Below, one piece after another: positions 16,203-23,985 of a stretch of DNA of 32,018 nt (position 1 is its first letter; every line of letters starts with the position of its first letter). The notes under the pieces were generated by a model that ran no database searches, had not been told where the DNA came from, and saw nothing but the letters and a program-made list of their open reading frames with translations. The position numbers and the translations under genes are program-made. The DNA is from an uncultured Bacillota bacterium (GTDB lineage Bacteria; Bacillota_I; Bacilli_A; RFN20; CAG-631), in contig CAJJXN010000011.1 of the NCBI GenBank assembly GCA_905197115.1, positions 1 through 32,018 on the forward strand, read 5' to 3'.

Positions 16203-16442
16203 ATGAATAATAATTTATTTAAAAAAGTAGAGTCAAAAACCAATGTGAAAAAAGCAGATATTATTTCTTTAGCAAAATCAATTCAAAACAAAAATATGAG
16301 TGATGAGAATAATTTACGTGAATTAATTCAAAATATCGCGCAAATGGCAGGTAAAGAAGTAGATAAAGAAAAAGAAGAGAAAATAATAAATGCAGTAAAA
16401 AATAATCAAATTAATGATAAAATTAAAAAAATAGATAATTAG
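16203..16442 (+). CDS. SpoVIF-like small protein
   Basis: This 79-residue protein matches my recollection of the stage VI sporulation protein F family (B. subtilis YjcC, about 88 residues): N-terminal NNLFKKVESKTNVKKADII, then LAKSIQNKNMSDENNLRELI and IAQMAGKEVDKEKEEKII, all alpha-helical, with no cysteine, signal or membrane segment. In B. subtilis the protein affects late mother-cell transcription during spore formation. The start is ATG 16203 with AGGAGG seven bases upstream. That site is locked in the der terminator hairpin, so a transcript from der should not express it; a loop-located TATAGT (16179-16184), or a CATAnnnT box as used by mother-cell sigma factors, could start a leader free of the hairpin. 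The family call is moderate. Confidence 0.62.
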   Translation: MNNNLFKKVESKTNVKKADIISLAKSIQNKNMSDENNLRELIQNIAQMAGKEVDKEKEEKIINAVKNNQINDKIKKIDN

Positions 16443-16449
16443 TATTTAA

Positions 16450-16480
16450 TTGAAGAATATTTCATTATTTTTGTTATAAT
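16450..16480 (+). promoter_or_regulatory. Promoter of trxA
   Basis: TGTTATAAT (16472-16480) is an extended -10; TTGAAG (16450-16455) lies 19 bases upstream of TATAAT and may be a weak -35. The predicted leader is about 16 nt and begins just ahead of the GGAGG site. Confidence 0.6.
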
Positions 16481-16502
16481 ACTAATAGAAGGAGGAATTA
16501 AA

Positions 16503-16814
16503 ATGGAACATATCAAAACAAAAAAAGAATTTGAAGAATTAACTGAAAACAATAAAAATGTAATCATTGATTTTTATGCTTCTTGGTGTGGCCCTTGCAA
16601 AATGTTAGCACCGATTATTGAAAATATTGCGACAACGGCCGAAAATGTTAAAATTGTGAAAGTAGATGTAGATGAGGCGGATGAACTTGCAAGTTTATTT
16701 GGTATTCAATCAATTCCAACAGTCGTATATATTAAAGACAAAAAGTTAGAAAAAAGAGAGTTAGGATTTAAAACAAAAGAACAAATCTTAGCGAATATTG
16801 AAAGAATTTTTTAA
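16503..16814 (+). CDS. trxA: Thioredoxin
   Basis: This 103-residue thioredoxin has the redox motif ASWCGPCKM, the buried aspartate in IIDFYA, and the cis-proline loop SIPTVVYI, so it should reduce protein disulphides in the cytosol with electrons from thioredoxin reductase, which is not in the window. The AAGGAGGAATTAAA sequence before ATG is an ideal ribosome binding site. It is monocistronic, with its own promoter and a strong terminator. No signal peptide is present. Confidence 0.97.
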   Translation: MEHIKTKKEFEELTENNKNVIIDFYASWCGPCKMLAPIIENIATTAENVKIVKVDVDEADELASLFGIQSIPTVVYIKDKKLEKRELGFKTKEQILANIERIF

Positions 16815-16855
16815 AAATAAAAGAAGAAATCTTAGATTTGATTTCTTCTTTTTTT
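16815..16855. terminator. Strong terminator between trxA and the chorismate mutase gene
   Basis: A perfect 13-base stem AAAAGAAGAAATC / GATTTCTTCTTTT (16819-16831 with 16840-16852), an eight-base loop and a T run. It is A-rich on the other side, so it probably also stops minus-strand transcripts ending at 16857. Confidence 0.88.
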
Positions 16856-16856
16856 A

Positions 16857-17117
16857 CTATTTCATTTGAAATTTCTTTGATAATTCGAGATATTTTTCAA
16901 ACAATTCTAAATAAGCTTCTTTAAACTCTACATGATTTAAATGACTTAATAGAAATTCTTTTTTTTGATTTTCAAATTCTACATCTTCAATAGGCGAATG
17001 ATTCATTTTTTTAATTTCTTTTATTTTTAAAACACAATTCATTCGTTTTTCAAAAAGTTCTAAAATCTTTAAATCAATATCTTGAATTTCATGGCGAATA
17101 TTACTTAAATCATTCAT
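16857..17117 (-). CDS. Chorismate mutase, AroQ type, single domain
   Basis: This 86-residue all-helical protein fits the AroQ chorismate mutase fold, which converts chorismate to prephenate. Aligned by eye with the E. coli enzyme, R8, R25, K36, D45, E49, S80 and Q84 match R11, R28, K39, D48, E52, S84 and Q88. The arginine equivalent to R51 is Phe48 (PIEDVEFEN instead of the usual PxxDxxRE). This could lower activity or be compensated for, and a non-catalytic role is possible. It begins one base after the stop of the surface lipoprotein gene and so is probably co-transcribed with it, an odd partner, while the chorismate operon lies just beyond on the other strand. No prephenate dehydratase or dehydrogenase is fused or adjacent. 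Confidence 0.75.
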   Translation of the reverse strand: MNDLSNIRHEIQDIDLKILELFEKRMNCVLKIKEIKKMNHSPIEDVEFENQKKEFLLSHLNHVEFKEAYLELFEKYLELSKKFQMK

Positions 17118-17118
17118 T

Positions 17119-19101
17119 TTACTTTGTTGTTACAAGTAAAGTATTTGCTACTGCTCTATTTTCTTTTCCACCAGCTAATACATCAATTGTTCCACTGCCA
17201 TTATATCCAGTATTAATTAAATAACGAGTAGAACCACCACCATCAAAATTCATTGCATAGCGGCAACCTAGATATTCCATAAAGTCAGCCATCCATAATA
17301 AATTAAAACGAGCAGTTTGAGTTGAATCATCAACAATTACAAATACAAATACACGACCATCACCTAAAATACCTACTGCAGTTCTTCCACGTGCTGATTT
17401 AGCACCATTGGTGGTTTCTTTTTCTAACGTATCAACGACTTTATAATCTCTAATTAATTCATGTCTACCACCTAAAACAACTTTCATGTTATTTAATTTT
17501 GGATTATCTGATTCTGTTCTCCCAACACGAATTGGAGTATTAACATTAATTGCATTCGTTAAAGCTGTAGAACCTAAAATGGCAAATTGATTGTCTGCTA
17601 ATTCCACAGTTCCTGAGAAATTCTTTTTCACTTCTACAACAGCACCATCAACAGGGAAATTAATGTTTCCAACGCCATTATCATGAGTGTCAATTTTATT
17701 TAAAATAATTACATTTTTGTTTGTAACATTTTGTCCACTCACAGTAATAACTTCATTATTTCTTGGACGAGCATTGCCTAGATGGGCATTTAAAACTAAG
17801 TTATCATTAATTGCATCGACAACATAAGAACGGCTAATTGTAGTGCCTGTTTCATTATAGATATCAATCATATTGTCTACATGATAATCATAGTTAGCAG
17901 CACTTGTTCCTTCTGTAATAACAGGTACATCATTATAAGAAATACCAAATACCATTTGTCCTGAATAAAGTTTAGATGTTGCACTATCATCTTTAAAGGC
18001 AGCTTTAGAATTAACGACAACGCCATCTTTTACCCAAATATTATTAGATAAATAAGTTCCACCAAAGAAGTCAGCATTTACACCAGCGATAACTTTTTTA
18101 GTTTTAGATGCACTATTAAATGCATTAATTTGATTATAAACTGTAGCTCTTAAAGCTTTTGTACTAGCACTATAAGCATTGTTTGGTGATCCAGATTCAA
18201 TAGAAGCCTTACTTAAATCAATAATAATACTATGAGCAGTACGTGTATTTCCATCTGTTCCTGGTATTTTATATTCGTGGGATTCAACACCATCACCTAA
18301 CATGGTCATCGTATCTTTATAACCACTTTCAGGTGTTGTGTAAAAATAGTCATTAAATTGTTTTGGTCTTTCTTCTGGAACAATAGAAGCAACCATTGGT
18401 AAAGCAGGTAGAATCTTTGAAACATTTACGACACAACTTGCTTCAAAACCATTAATTTCAGCACTGACTACTGTACTACCATGCATGAAAGCTGTAATCG
18501 TTCCATCTGAGGCAACAGAAGCAATCGATGGATCTTTTGATTTAAACGTAACGGCAAGATTGTTTGGATTAGCAGGTAAAACAGTAGCTTTAATTTGTTG
18601 TGTTTTACTTGATTTTAAATTTACTTGCTTAACGTCAAGTGTTACCCCTGTAATTTCAGCAGCAACAACATTGATGGTAATCGTATCGGTAATGCTAGAA
18701 TTTTCTTTAGAAGTAACGGTAATGGTTACTGTACCAATCGCTTTTGCAACAACATTACCACTATTAATTGTTGCAACATTAATATTAGAAGATTTCCAAG
18801 TAACTTTTTTATTGGTCGCATTTTCTGGAAGGACTTTTGCTGTTAAAGTTAAAGTAGATCCTAATATCATGTCGATAGTTTTGTTTTGTTCAATTTGTAC
18901 ACTTTCTACCGCAACATTATCTGGTATTGGTGTTGTAGAACTTGAGGATGAGGATGGTGAACTAGTTGAGGTAGACGAGTCTGAATTAGAAACTGAAGAA
19001 GAACTCGTTTTGATTGAAGAACTAGAATCTGCTTTTGAAGGTCCACATCCAAATAAAAAGACGCTTAAAACTGCAAGTAATAAAAACTTTCCTTTTTTCA
19101 T
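17119..19101 (-). CDS. Surface lipoprotein with two Ig-like (Big_2) domains and a phosphodiester glycosidase (NAGPA) domain
   Basis: This 660-residue protein has a lipoprotein signal ending FLFGC (Cys19) and a Ser/Thr-rich linker (about 24-60) typical of wall-spanning stalks. Two bacterial Ig-like domains follow (about 65-146 and 148-228), each with the strand pattern of Big_2 (LGSTLTLTAKVLPENATNK; SSKTQQIKATVLPANPNN). The C-terminal part (about 280-660) belongs to the NAGPA/DUF2233 family, with GRTAVGILGDGRVFVFVI and the hallmark MNFDGGGSTRY; such enzymes cleave sugar-phosphodiester links in exopolysaccharides or GlcNAc-1-phosphodiesters. It probably acts outside the cell on the cell's own or a host glycan. 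It has an extended -10 promoter and GGAGTG before ATG. The substrate is unknown. Confidence 0.85.
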   Translation of the reverse strand: MKKGKFLLLAVLSVFLFGCGPSKADSSSSIKTSSSSVSNSDSSTSTSSPSSSSSSTTPIPDNVAVESVQIEQNKTIDMILGSTLTLTAKVLPENATNKKVTWKSSNINVATINSGNVVAKAIGTVTITVTSKENSSITDTITINVVAAEITGVTLDVKQVNLKSSKTQQIKATVLPANPNNLAVTFKSKDPSIASVASDGTITAFMHGSTVVSAEINGFEASCVVNVSKILPALPMVASIVPEERPKQFNDYFYTTPESGYKDTMTMLGDGVESHEYKIPGTDGNTRTAHSIIIDLSKASIESGSPNNAYSASTKALRATVYNQINAFNSASKTKKVIAGVNADFFGGTYLSNNIWVKDGVVVNSKAAFKDDSATSKLYSGQMVFGISYNDVPVITEGTSAANYDYHVDNMIDIYNETGTTISRSYVVDAINDNLVLNAHLGNARPRNNEVITVSGQNVTNKNVIILNKIDTHDNGVGNINFPVDGAVVEVKKNFSGTVELADNQFAILGSTALTNAINVNTPIRVGRTESDNPKLNNMKVVLGGRHELIRDYKVVDTLEKETTNGAKSARGRTAVGILGDGRVFVFVIVDDSTQTARFNLLWMADFMEYLGCRYAMNFDGGGSTRYLINTGYNGSGTIDVLAGGKENRAVANTLLVTTK

Positions 19102-19126
19102 AGTTATTCACTCCATTCTAGATTCT

Positions 19127-19135
19127 ATTATAACA
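19127..19135 (-). promoter_or_regulatory. Extended -10 promoter of the NAGPA lipoprotein gene
   Basis: TGTTATAAT on the minus strand gives a leader of about 19 nt. It faces away from an identical box (19182-19190) that serves the aro operon; the two are separated by fewer than 50 bases. Confidence 0.6.
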
Positions 19136-19181
19136 AAACAATCTCTTTTTTCCAATATATGATGAAAGAAAAAACTGGAAA

Positions 19182-19190
19182 TGTTATAAT
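19182..19190 (+). promoter_or_regulatory. Extended -10 promoter of the aro operon
   Basis: TGTTATAAT lies 32 bases before the aroB start codon, with AAGGAAGG as ribosome binding site. There is no clear -35. No T-box, riboswitch or attenuator-like fold is visible in the roughly 25-nt leader. Confidence 0.6.
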
Positions 19191-19221
19191 ATAATAAATA
19201 TTATAAAAAGGAAGGATTATT

Positions 19222-20238
19222 ATGCAATTAAGTGTCAAATTGATGGATAAAAAGTATATCATTGATATAAAAAACCATAATTTAGAGAAAATCGAGACTT
19301 TTTGCCATAATTATAACAAAATTCTTCTTGTAACAGATGATGGTGTTCCTAGAAAATATATCGACATGATTTTACAAAAATTACCACAATCTGTCGAATG
19401 TGTTTTAAAAAAGGGTGAAAGAAATAAAAATTATAAATCTATCAAAATAATTATAGATTCATTGATTCATCATCACTTTAGCCGGTCAGATTTGATTTTA
19501 GCAGTAGGCGGTGGAGTTGTCATTGACTTAAGTGCATTTGCCGCTTCCATTTATAAAAGAGGGATGAAATATATGTCTATTCCTACTACTTTACTTTCAC
19601 AAGTTGATAGTTGTGTAGGAGGTAAAACAGGCATGGATTATGGAGATTTTAAAAATTTAATTGGCACATTTTATCAACCAGAAAAAGTAATTATTGATCC
19701 TTTAACTTTAAATACTTTACCAAAACGGCATTTTAATAATGGATTGATAGAAGCGATTAAAACAGGTTTGATTGCAGATGAAGCATTATTTAACCTTATC
19801 ATGAATGGAGATATTAAAAAAAATATCGATCAAATCATCTATCTTTCTTTAGAAAACAAAATAAAATTGGTTGAAACAGATCCATTTGATTGTGATCAAA
19901 GACAAAAATTAAATTATGGACATACCATTGGTCATGCATTAGAAAGTTATTTTCACTTTCAAAAGATTTTACATGGTGAAGCTGTGGCTTATGGAATGTT
20001 GTATGAAACAAAAAATCAAGATATAAAAAATCAATTAATTCAACTTTATCAAAAAATTAAATTAAAAAAAATACCGAATGTATCGATAAAAGATATTAAA
20101 AAATATATTTTTTTAGATAAAAAAGTAAATCATAATGAGATTGTTTTACCGAGGGTAAATAAAATTGGCTCTTGTGAATTACAAAAAGTATCAATGGTAC
20201 AATGGCTAAAACAGATAGAAGGTGAAAATGATGAGTAG
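19222..20238 (+). CDS. aroB: 3-dehydroquinate synthase
   Basis: This 338-residue protein catalyses the second shikimate step, DAHP to 3-dehydroquinate, using NAD and a divalent metal. Visible family motifs are AVGGGVVIDLSAFAASIYKRG, the substrate-binding PTTLLSQVDSCVGGKTGMD block and YGHTIGHALE, with metal-binding histidines in HTIGH and LHGEAVAYGM. The glutamate of the metal site is in LIEAIKTGLI. Length is close to normal. It is the first gene of a six-gene operon and overlaps aroC by eight bases. Confidence 0.95.
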   Translation: MQLSVKLMDKKYIIDIKNHNLEKIETFCHNYNKILLVTDDGVPRKYIDMILQKLPQSVECVLKKGERNKNYKSIKIIIDSLIHHHFSRSDLILAVGGGVVIDLSAFAASIYKRGMKYMSIPTTLLSQVDSCVGGKTGMDYGDFKNLIGTFYQPEKVIIDPLTLNTLPKRHFNNGLIEAIKTGLIADEALFNLIMNGDIKKNIDQIIYLSLENKIKLVETDPFDCDQRQKLNYGHTIGHALESYFHFQKILHGEAVAYGMLYETKNQDIKNQLIQLYQKIKLKKIPNVSIKDIKKYIFLDKKVNHNEIVLPRVNKIGSCELQKVSMVQWLKQIEGENDE

Positions 20239-21319
20239 CATATTTAAAAGCAATTTAAGTATTTCTATATTTGGTGAATCCCATCAAGAAACGATGGGGA
20301 TTGTGATTGATGGCTTAGCAGCAGGTTTAACTCTTGATTTTGATTTTGTTAATGCGGAATTAAAAAGAAGAAGACCAATTTTAAAAAGTTCTACATCAAG
20401 AGTTGAAGAAGATGACTATGAAATTGTAAGTGGCTATTTTAATCATCATACAACAGGAACACCTTTATGTATTTTAGTCAAAAATAATCAATTTAATAGT
20501 GAAGATTATCAACCAAATTTATTGCGTTCTTCATCTGTTGATTATGTAACATTTAAAAAATATAACGGCTTTTTTGATTATCGCGGAAGTGGGCATTTGA
20601 GTGGAAGAATAACTGTTCTTTATGTGATTGCTGGCGCAATCTGTAAACAAATTTTAAAACAAAAAGGAATTCAAATTGTATCACATATTAAACAAATTAA
20701 AGATATAAAAGATGATACCTTTACTTTTAAAAATTTAACCCTTGAAATGAAAAAAATAGAAAAAGAAGCTTTTCCAGTTTTAAATGAAACAAGAAAACAA
20801 GAAATGATTGATTTGATACAAAAAGCAAAAGAGGCAAATGATTCGATAGGAGGAATCATTGAAACAATTATTTATCCATTTCCTGTTGGAATTGGAGAGC
20901 CTTTGTTTGATTCATTAGAAAGCCATATTTCAAGACTTGTTTTTTCGATTCCTGCAATTAAAGGTATTAGCTTTGGTCTTGGGTTTGATTATGTTTCTTA
21001 TATGGGAAGTCAAGTAAAAGATGAGTGGAATTTAAAAGATCATCAATTCCAAACGAATCAAAATTGTAATGGTGGAATTAATGGAGGAATAAGTAATGGA
21101 ATGCCAATTGTTTTTGATTGTGTCATAAAACCTACAGCTTCTATTGCGTCTATACAAAACACGGTAGATATACATAAAATGGAAAATACCACATTTGAAT
21201 TAAAAGGACGACATGATGCCTGCATTGCTTCTCGTTGTGGAGTAATTATTGAATCCATGGCAGCAATTGCAACTTTAGATTTAATAATTGCATCTAAAGG
21301 AAAGGAATGGATGTTATGA
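20231..21319 (+). CDS. aroC: Chorismate synthase
   Basis: This 362-residue enzyme makes the last shikimate-pathway reaction, EPSP to chorismate, with reduced FMN. IFGESH, RGSGHLSGR and the C-terminal GRHDACIASR are the recognisable active-site blocks; both catalytic histidines (in GESH and GSGH) are present. Two small departures from consensus are Gln after GESH, where Gly is common, and RGSGH for RGGGH. The start is ATG 20231 (MSSIF), about six bases from AGAAGGTG; the in-frame GTG at 20222 lies inside that site. It overlaps aroB at its 5' end, and its stop overlaps the next start as ATGA. It lies second in the operon although it acts last. Confidence 0.95.
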   Translation: MSSIFKSNLSISIFGESHQETMGIVIDGLAAGLTLDFDFVNAELKRRRPILKSSTSRVEEDDYEIVSGYFNHHTTGTPLCILVKNNQFNSEDYQPNLLRSSSVDYVTFKKYNGFFDYRGSGHLSGRITVLYVIAGAICKQILKQKGIQIVSHIKQIKDIKDDTFTFKNLTLEMKKIEKEAFPVLNETRKQEMIDLIQKAKEANDSIGGIIETIIYPFPVGIGEPLFDSLESHISRLVFSIPAIKGISFGLGFDYVSYMGSQVKDEWNLKDHQFQTNQNCNGGINGGISNGMPIVFDCVIKPTASIASIQNTVDIHKMENTTFELKGRHDACIASRCGVIIESMAAIATLDLIIASKGKEWML

Positions 21320-22572
21320 TTTATGGGTTAATTGGAGAAAAGTTAAAACATAGTTATTCAAAAGAAATTCATCAAAACTTTTCTAAATGTCAATATGATT
21401 TATGGTCTTTAGATGAAATAAATTTTGACTTGTTTTTAAAAAATAAAAAATTTAAAGGAATAAATATTACTATTCCATATAAAGAAAAATGCTTAAAATA
21501 TCTGGATTCTATCGACAAAGAAGCACAAGCAATTGGTGCTGTTAATACGATTATAAATGAAAATGGTGTTTTAAAGGGGTACAATACTGATATTTTAGGA
21601 TTCAAATATTTACTTCATTTTTACCACATTTCTTTAAAAGAAAAACGCATTGCCATTTTAGGAACAGGTGGAACAGCTAAAATGATTCAATATGTAGCCT
21701 GTAAAGAAAAATGTAAATCTTGTATTTTCGTATCAAGAAACGAAAAAAAAGATGCCATCTCATATCTAAATCTTAAAAAAGAAAAAAATATAGATATAAT
21801 TATCAATGCAACTCCAAATGGAATGTATGGATTTGATGATGAAAGTCTTATAGATCTAAATGATTTTACTCAATTAGAAGGTATTATTGATGTTATTTAT
21901 AATCCTTTAAGAACATCTATTTTAATAAAAGCACAAGAGAAAAAGATTAAAATCGCTTCAGGGTTAATCATGCTAGTAGCGCAAGCTTTTTTCGCTCATG
22001 AATTATTTTTACAAAAAAAGTTAGATTCAAACATGATTATAAAAGAATATCAAAGATTATATTTATCAACTTTAAATCTTGTATTGATTGGTATGCCAGG
22101 ATCTGGAAAAACAACAATAGGAAACTTATTGGCTAAAAAATGGAATAAAGAATGTATTTCGTTTGATGATGAAATAAAAAATCAGGAAAAGTTAGAAATT
22201 AAAGATATTTTTGCGATGTATGGAGAAGAATATTTTAGAAATTTAGAAACTAAAATGTGTGAAAAATATAGTTTAGTGAATAATAAAATTCTTTCTACCG
22301 GTGGAGGCGTTGTTTTAAACGATAAAAACATTCAATTTTTGAAAAAAAATGGACTTCTTATTTTTATCGATCGAGGAATCAATAAGATTACGCTTGATGA
22401 TTCTCGCCCTTTAACGAAAAATTATCAAGAATGGAAACACTTGTATCAAACACGTATTGAATTGTATAATAAACATTGTGATATAAAAGTCGATAATAAT
22501 TTATCTTTAGAAAAGACGATAAATAAAATAGAGGAGTTAATTTATGAAAGTATTGGTTTTAAATGGTCCTAA
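21316..22572 (+). CDS. aroEK: Fused shikimate dehydrogenase and shikimate kinase
   Basis: This 418-residue protein joins two consecutive enzymes. Residues 1-250 are AroE: GLIGEKLKHSYSKEIH, catalytic Lys56 in NITIPYK, Asp92 in GYNTDILGF, and the NADP loop ILGTGGTAKM. Residues 254-418 are AroK: P-loop GMPGSGKTT (259-267), FDDEI, STGGG (327-331) and DSRPL (362-366). All catalytic residues are kept in both halves and the linker is only a few residues, so both should work and may channel shikimate. The start is ATG 21316 in an ATGA overlap with aroC, eight bases from AAAGGAA; the in-frame ATG at 21307 is too close to that site. The 3' end overlaps aroQ by 29 bases. Confidence 0.92.
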   Translation: MIYGLIGEKLKHSYSKEIHQNFSKCQYDLWSLDEINFDLFLKNKKFKGINITIPYKEKCLKYLDSIDKEAQAIGAVNTIINENGVLKGYNTDILGFKYLLHFYHISLKEKRIAILGTGGTAKMIQYVACKEKCKSCIFVSRNEKKDAISYLNLKKEKNIDIIINATPNGMYGFDDESLIDLNDFTQLEGIIDVIYNPLRTSILIKAQEKKIKIASGLIMLVAQAFFAHELFLQKKLDSNMIIKEYQRLYLSTLNLVLIGMPGSGKTTIGNLLAKKWNKECISFDDEIKNQEKLEIKDIFAMYGEEYFRNLETKMCEKYSLVNNKILSTGGGVVLNDKNIQFLKKNGLLIFIDRGINKITLDDSRPLTKNYQEWKHLYQTRIELYNKHCDIKVDNNLSLEKTINKIEELIYESIGFKWS

Positions 22573-22978
22573 TTTAAATATGCTTGGCAAAAGAGAGCCA
22601 TCTATTTATGGACAACAAACATATAAAGATTTAGTTGCTTTTATTAAAAAAGTAGGAAAAGAGCAGCAATGTAAAATAAAAGTTAGACAATCAAACAAAG
22701 AATCTTATTTAATTGATTGCGTACAAAAAGCTGATTTAAAATATGATTATGTATTATTAAATGCAGGAGGTTATACGCATACAAGTGTAGCTTTGGCAGA
22801 TGCGATTAAATGTTGTGCGATTCCTGTTATAGAAGTTCATTTAAGTGATGTTGATAACCGAGAAGAATTTCGTAAAATAAATTATATTCGACCAAATTGT
22901 TTAAAAAGTTTTACTAAAAAAGGGTTTAACAGTTATAAAGATGCAATTTTATTTATTGTGGAAAGAGAAGTGAAGTGA
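22544..22978 (+). CDS. aroQ: Type II 3-dehydroquinate dehydratase
   Basis: This 144-residue protein has the flavodoxin-like signature VLVLNGPNLNMLGKREPSIYG with the catalytic tyrosine and lid arginine, LNAGGYTHTSVAL and PVIEVHLSDVDNREEFR, all diagnostic of the dodecameric type II enzyme that dehydrates 3-dehydroquinate. GAGGAG lies 8-9 bases upstream. The gene begins inside the end of the AroE-AroK gene, and its TGA is next to the following start, so translation is coupled on both sides. Confidence 0.96.
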   Translation: MKVLVLNGPNLNMLGKREPSIYGQQTYKDLVAFIKKVGKEQQCKIKVRQSNKESYLIDCVQKADLKYDYVLLNAGGYTHTSVALADAIKCCAIPVIEVHLSDVDNREEFRKINYIRPNCLKSFTKKGFNSYKDAILFIVEREVK

Positions 22979-22980
22979 AA

Positions 22981-23985
22981 ATGTTCGTATTCGTTGATAA
23001 TCAAAAAAATTCCGATAAAATCGAAGCTTTTCTTTTGTCAAATCATGTTTTGTTTAAAAAAGAAGTAATTGATACTACGATTTTGCTTCAAATTATGTCT
23101 TCTGATATTGTAGATGACAAAGTTTTTACAAATTTTGAAGGCGTCTTATTTATTAAAAAAGATAAGCAACAAGACTATCTTTATAGTCGTAAAACTCACC
23201 CTCAAGATACAATAATTCAAATTAAAGATAAAACAATGGGTGGAGATAAAATATGTGTGATTGCAGGACCTTGTAGTATAGAAAATAAAATACAATTAAA
23301 CGAAATTGTAAAGCAAATTCACCCTAACTATTGTGATATTATTCGTGCAGGAGCATATAAACCAAGAACTTCTCCATATGATTTTCAAGGTTTAGAATTT
23401 GAAGGGCTTCAAATGTTAAATGATTTAAGAAAAAATCATTCTTTGTTGGTAGTGAGCGAAATTATGGATGTAGCTGATTTAGAATTATTTCTTGAAAATG
23501 TTGACATAATTCAAGTTGGAGCACGAAATATGCAAAACTTTTCTTTATTAAAAGCATTAGGGAAAACAAATAAGCCAATTTTACTTAAAAGAGGAATGGG
23601 CAATACGATTGAAGAGTGGTTATTATCCGCTGAATATATTTTAAAAGAAGGAAATAACCAAGTTATATTGTGTGAGCGGGGAATTCGTACATTTGAAAAA
23701 AGTACACGTACAACACTTGATTTAAGTGCGATACCCGTATTAAAGAATTTAACACATTTACCCGTTATTGTTGATCCTTCCCATGCATGTGGTAATTGGG
23801 AATATGTTGAACCGATGGCGATGGCAGCAATAGCGGCTGGAGCGGATGGAATTATGGTAGAAGTTCACAATCAGCCATTACTAGCAAAAAGTGATGGGGA
23901 GCAATCTTTAAAAATAGAACGTTATATCGCTTTGATTGAAAAATGTAAAAAGATTGCAAGTGCAATCGGAAAAGAAATGTTATGA
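22981..23985 (+). CDS. aroF: 3-deoxy-7-phosphoheptulonate (DAHP) synthase, type I beta
   Basis: This 334-residue enzyme makes the first committed step, joining PEP and erythrose-4-phosphate. After about 75 residues that resemble the ferredoxin-like N-terminal domain of Thermotoga-type enzymes, the barrel shows VIAGPCSIE, RAGAYKPRTSPYDFQG, QVGARNMQNF, ILLKRGM and VDPSHACG; these include the metal ligands Cys, His, Glu and Asp. In relatives the N-terminal domain binds Phe or Tyr for feedback inhibition, so end-product control is possible. ATG 22981 is preferred; GTG 22975, in a GTGA overlap with aroQ, cannot be excluded. It overlaps aroA in ATGA. Confidence 0.94.
   Translation: MFVFVDNQKNSDKIEAFLLSNHVLFKKEVIDTTILLQIMSSDIVDDKVFTNFEGVLFIKKDKQQDYLYSRKTHPQDTIIQIKDKTMGGDKICVIAGPCSIENKIQLNEIVKQIHPNYCDIIRAGAYKPRTSPYDFQGLEFEGLQMLNDLRKNHSLLVVSEIMDVADLELFLENVDIIQVGARNMQNFSLLKALGKTNKPILLKRGMGNTIEEWLLSAEYILKEGNNQVILCERGIRTFEKSTRTTLDLSAIPVLKNLTHLPVIVDPSHACGNWEYVEPMAMAAIAAGADGIMVEVHNQPLLAKSDGEQSLKIERYIALIEKCKKIASAIGKEML

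Noticed and set aside
18485..19162. A 225-codon open frame on the plus strand, antisense to the NAGPA lipoprotein gene
   Set aside because: It is the mirror of the Ser/Thr-rich and Ig-like coding region, has no ribosome binding site and runs through the promoter area of the real gene; the sense protein has clear domains.
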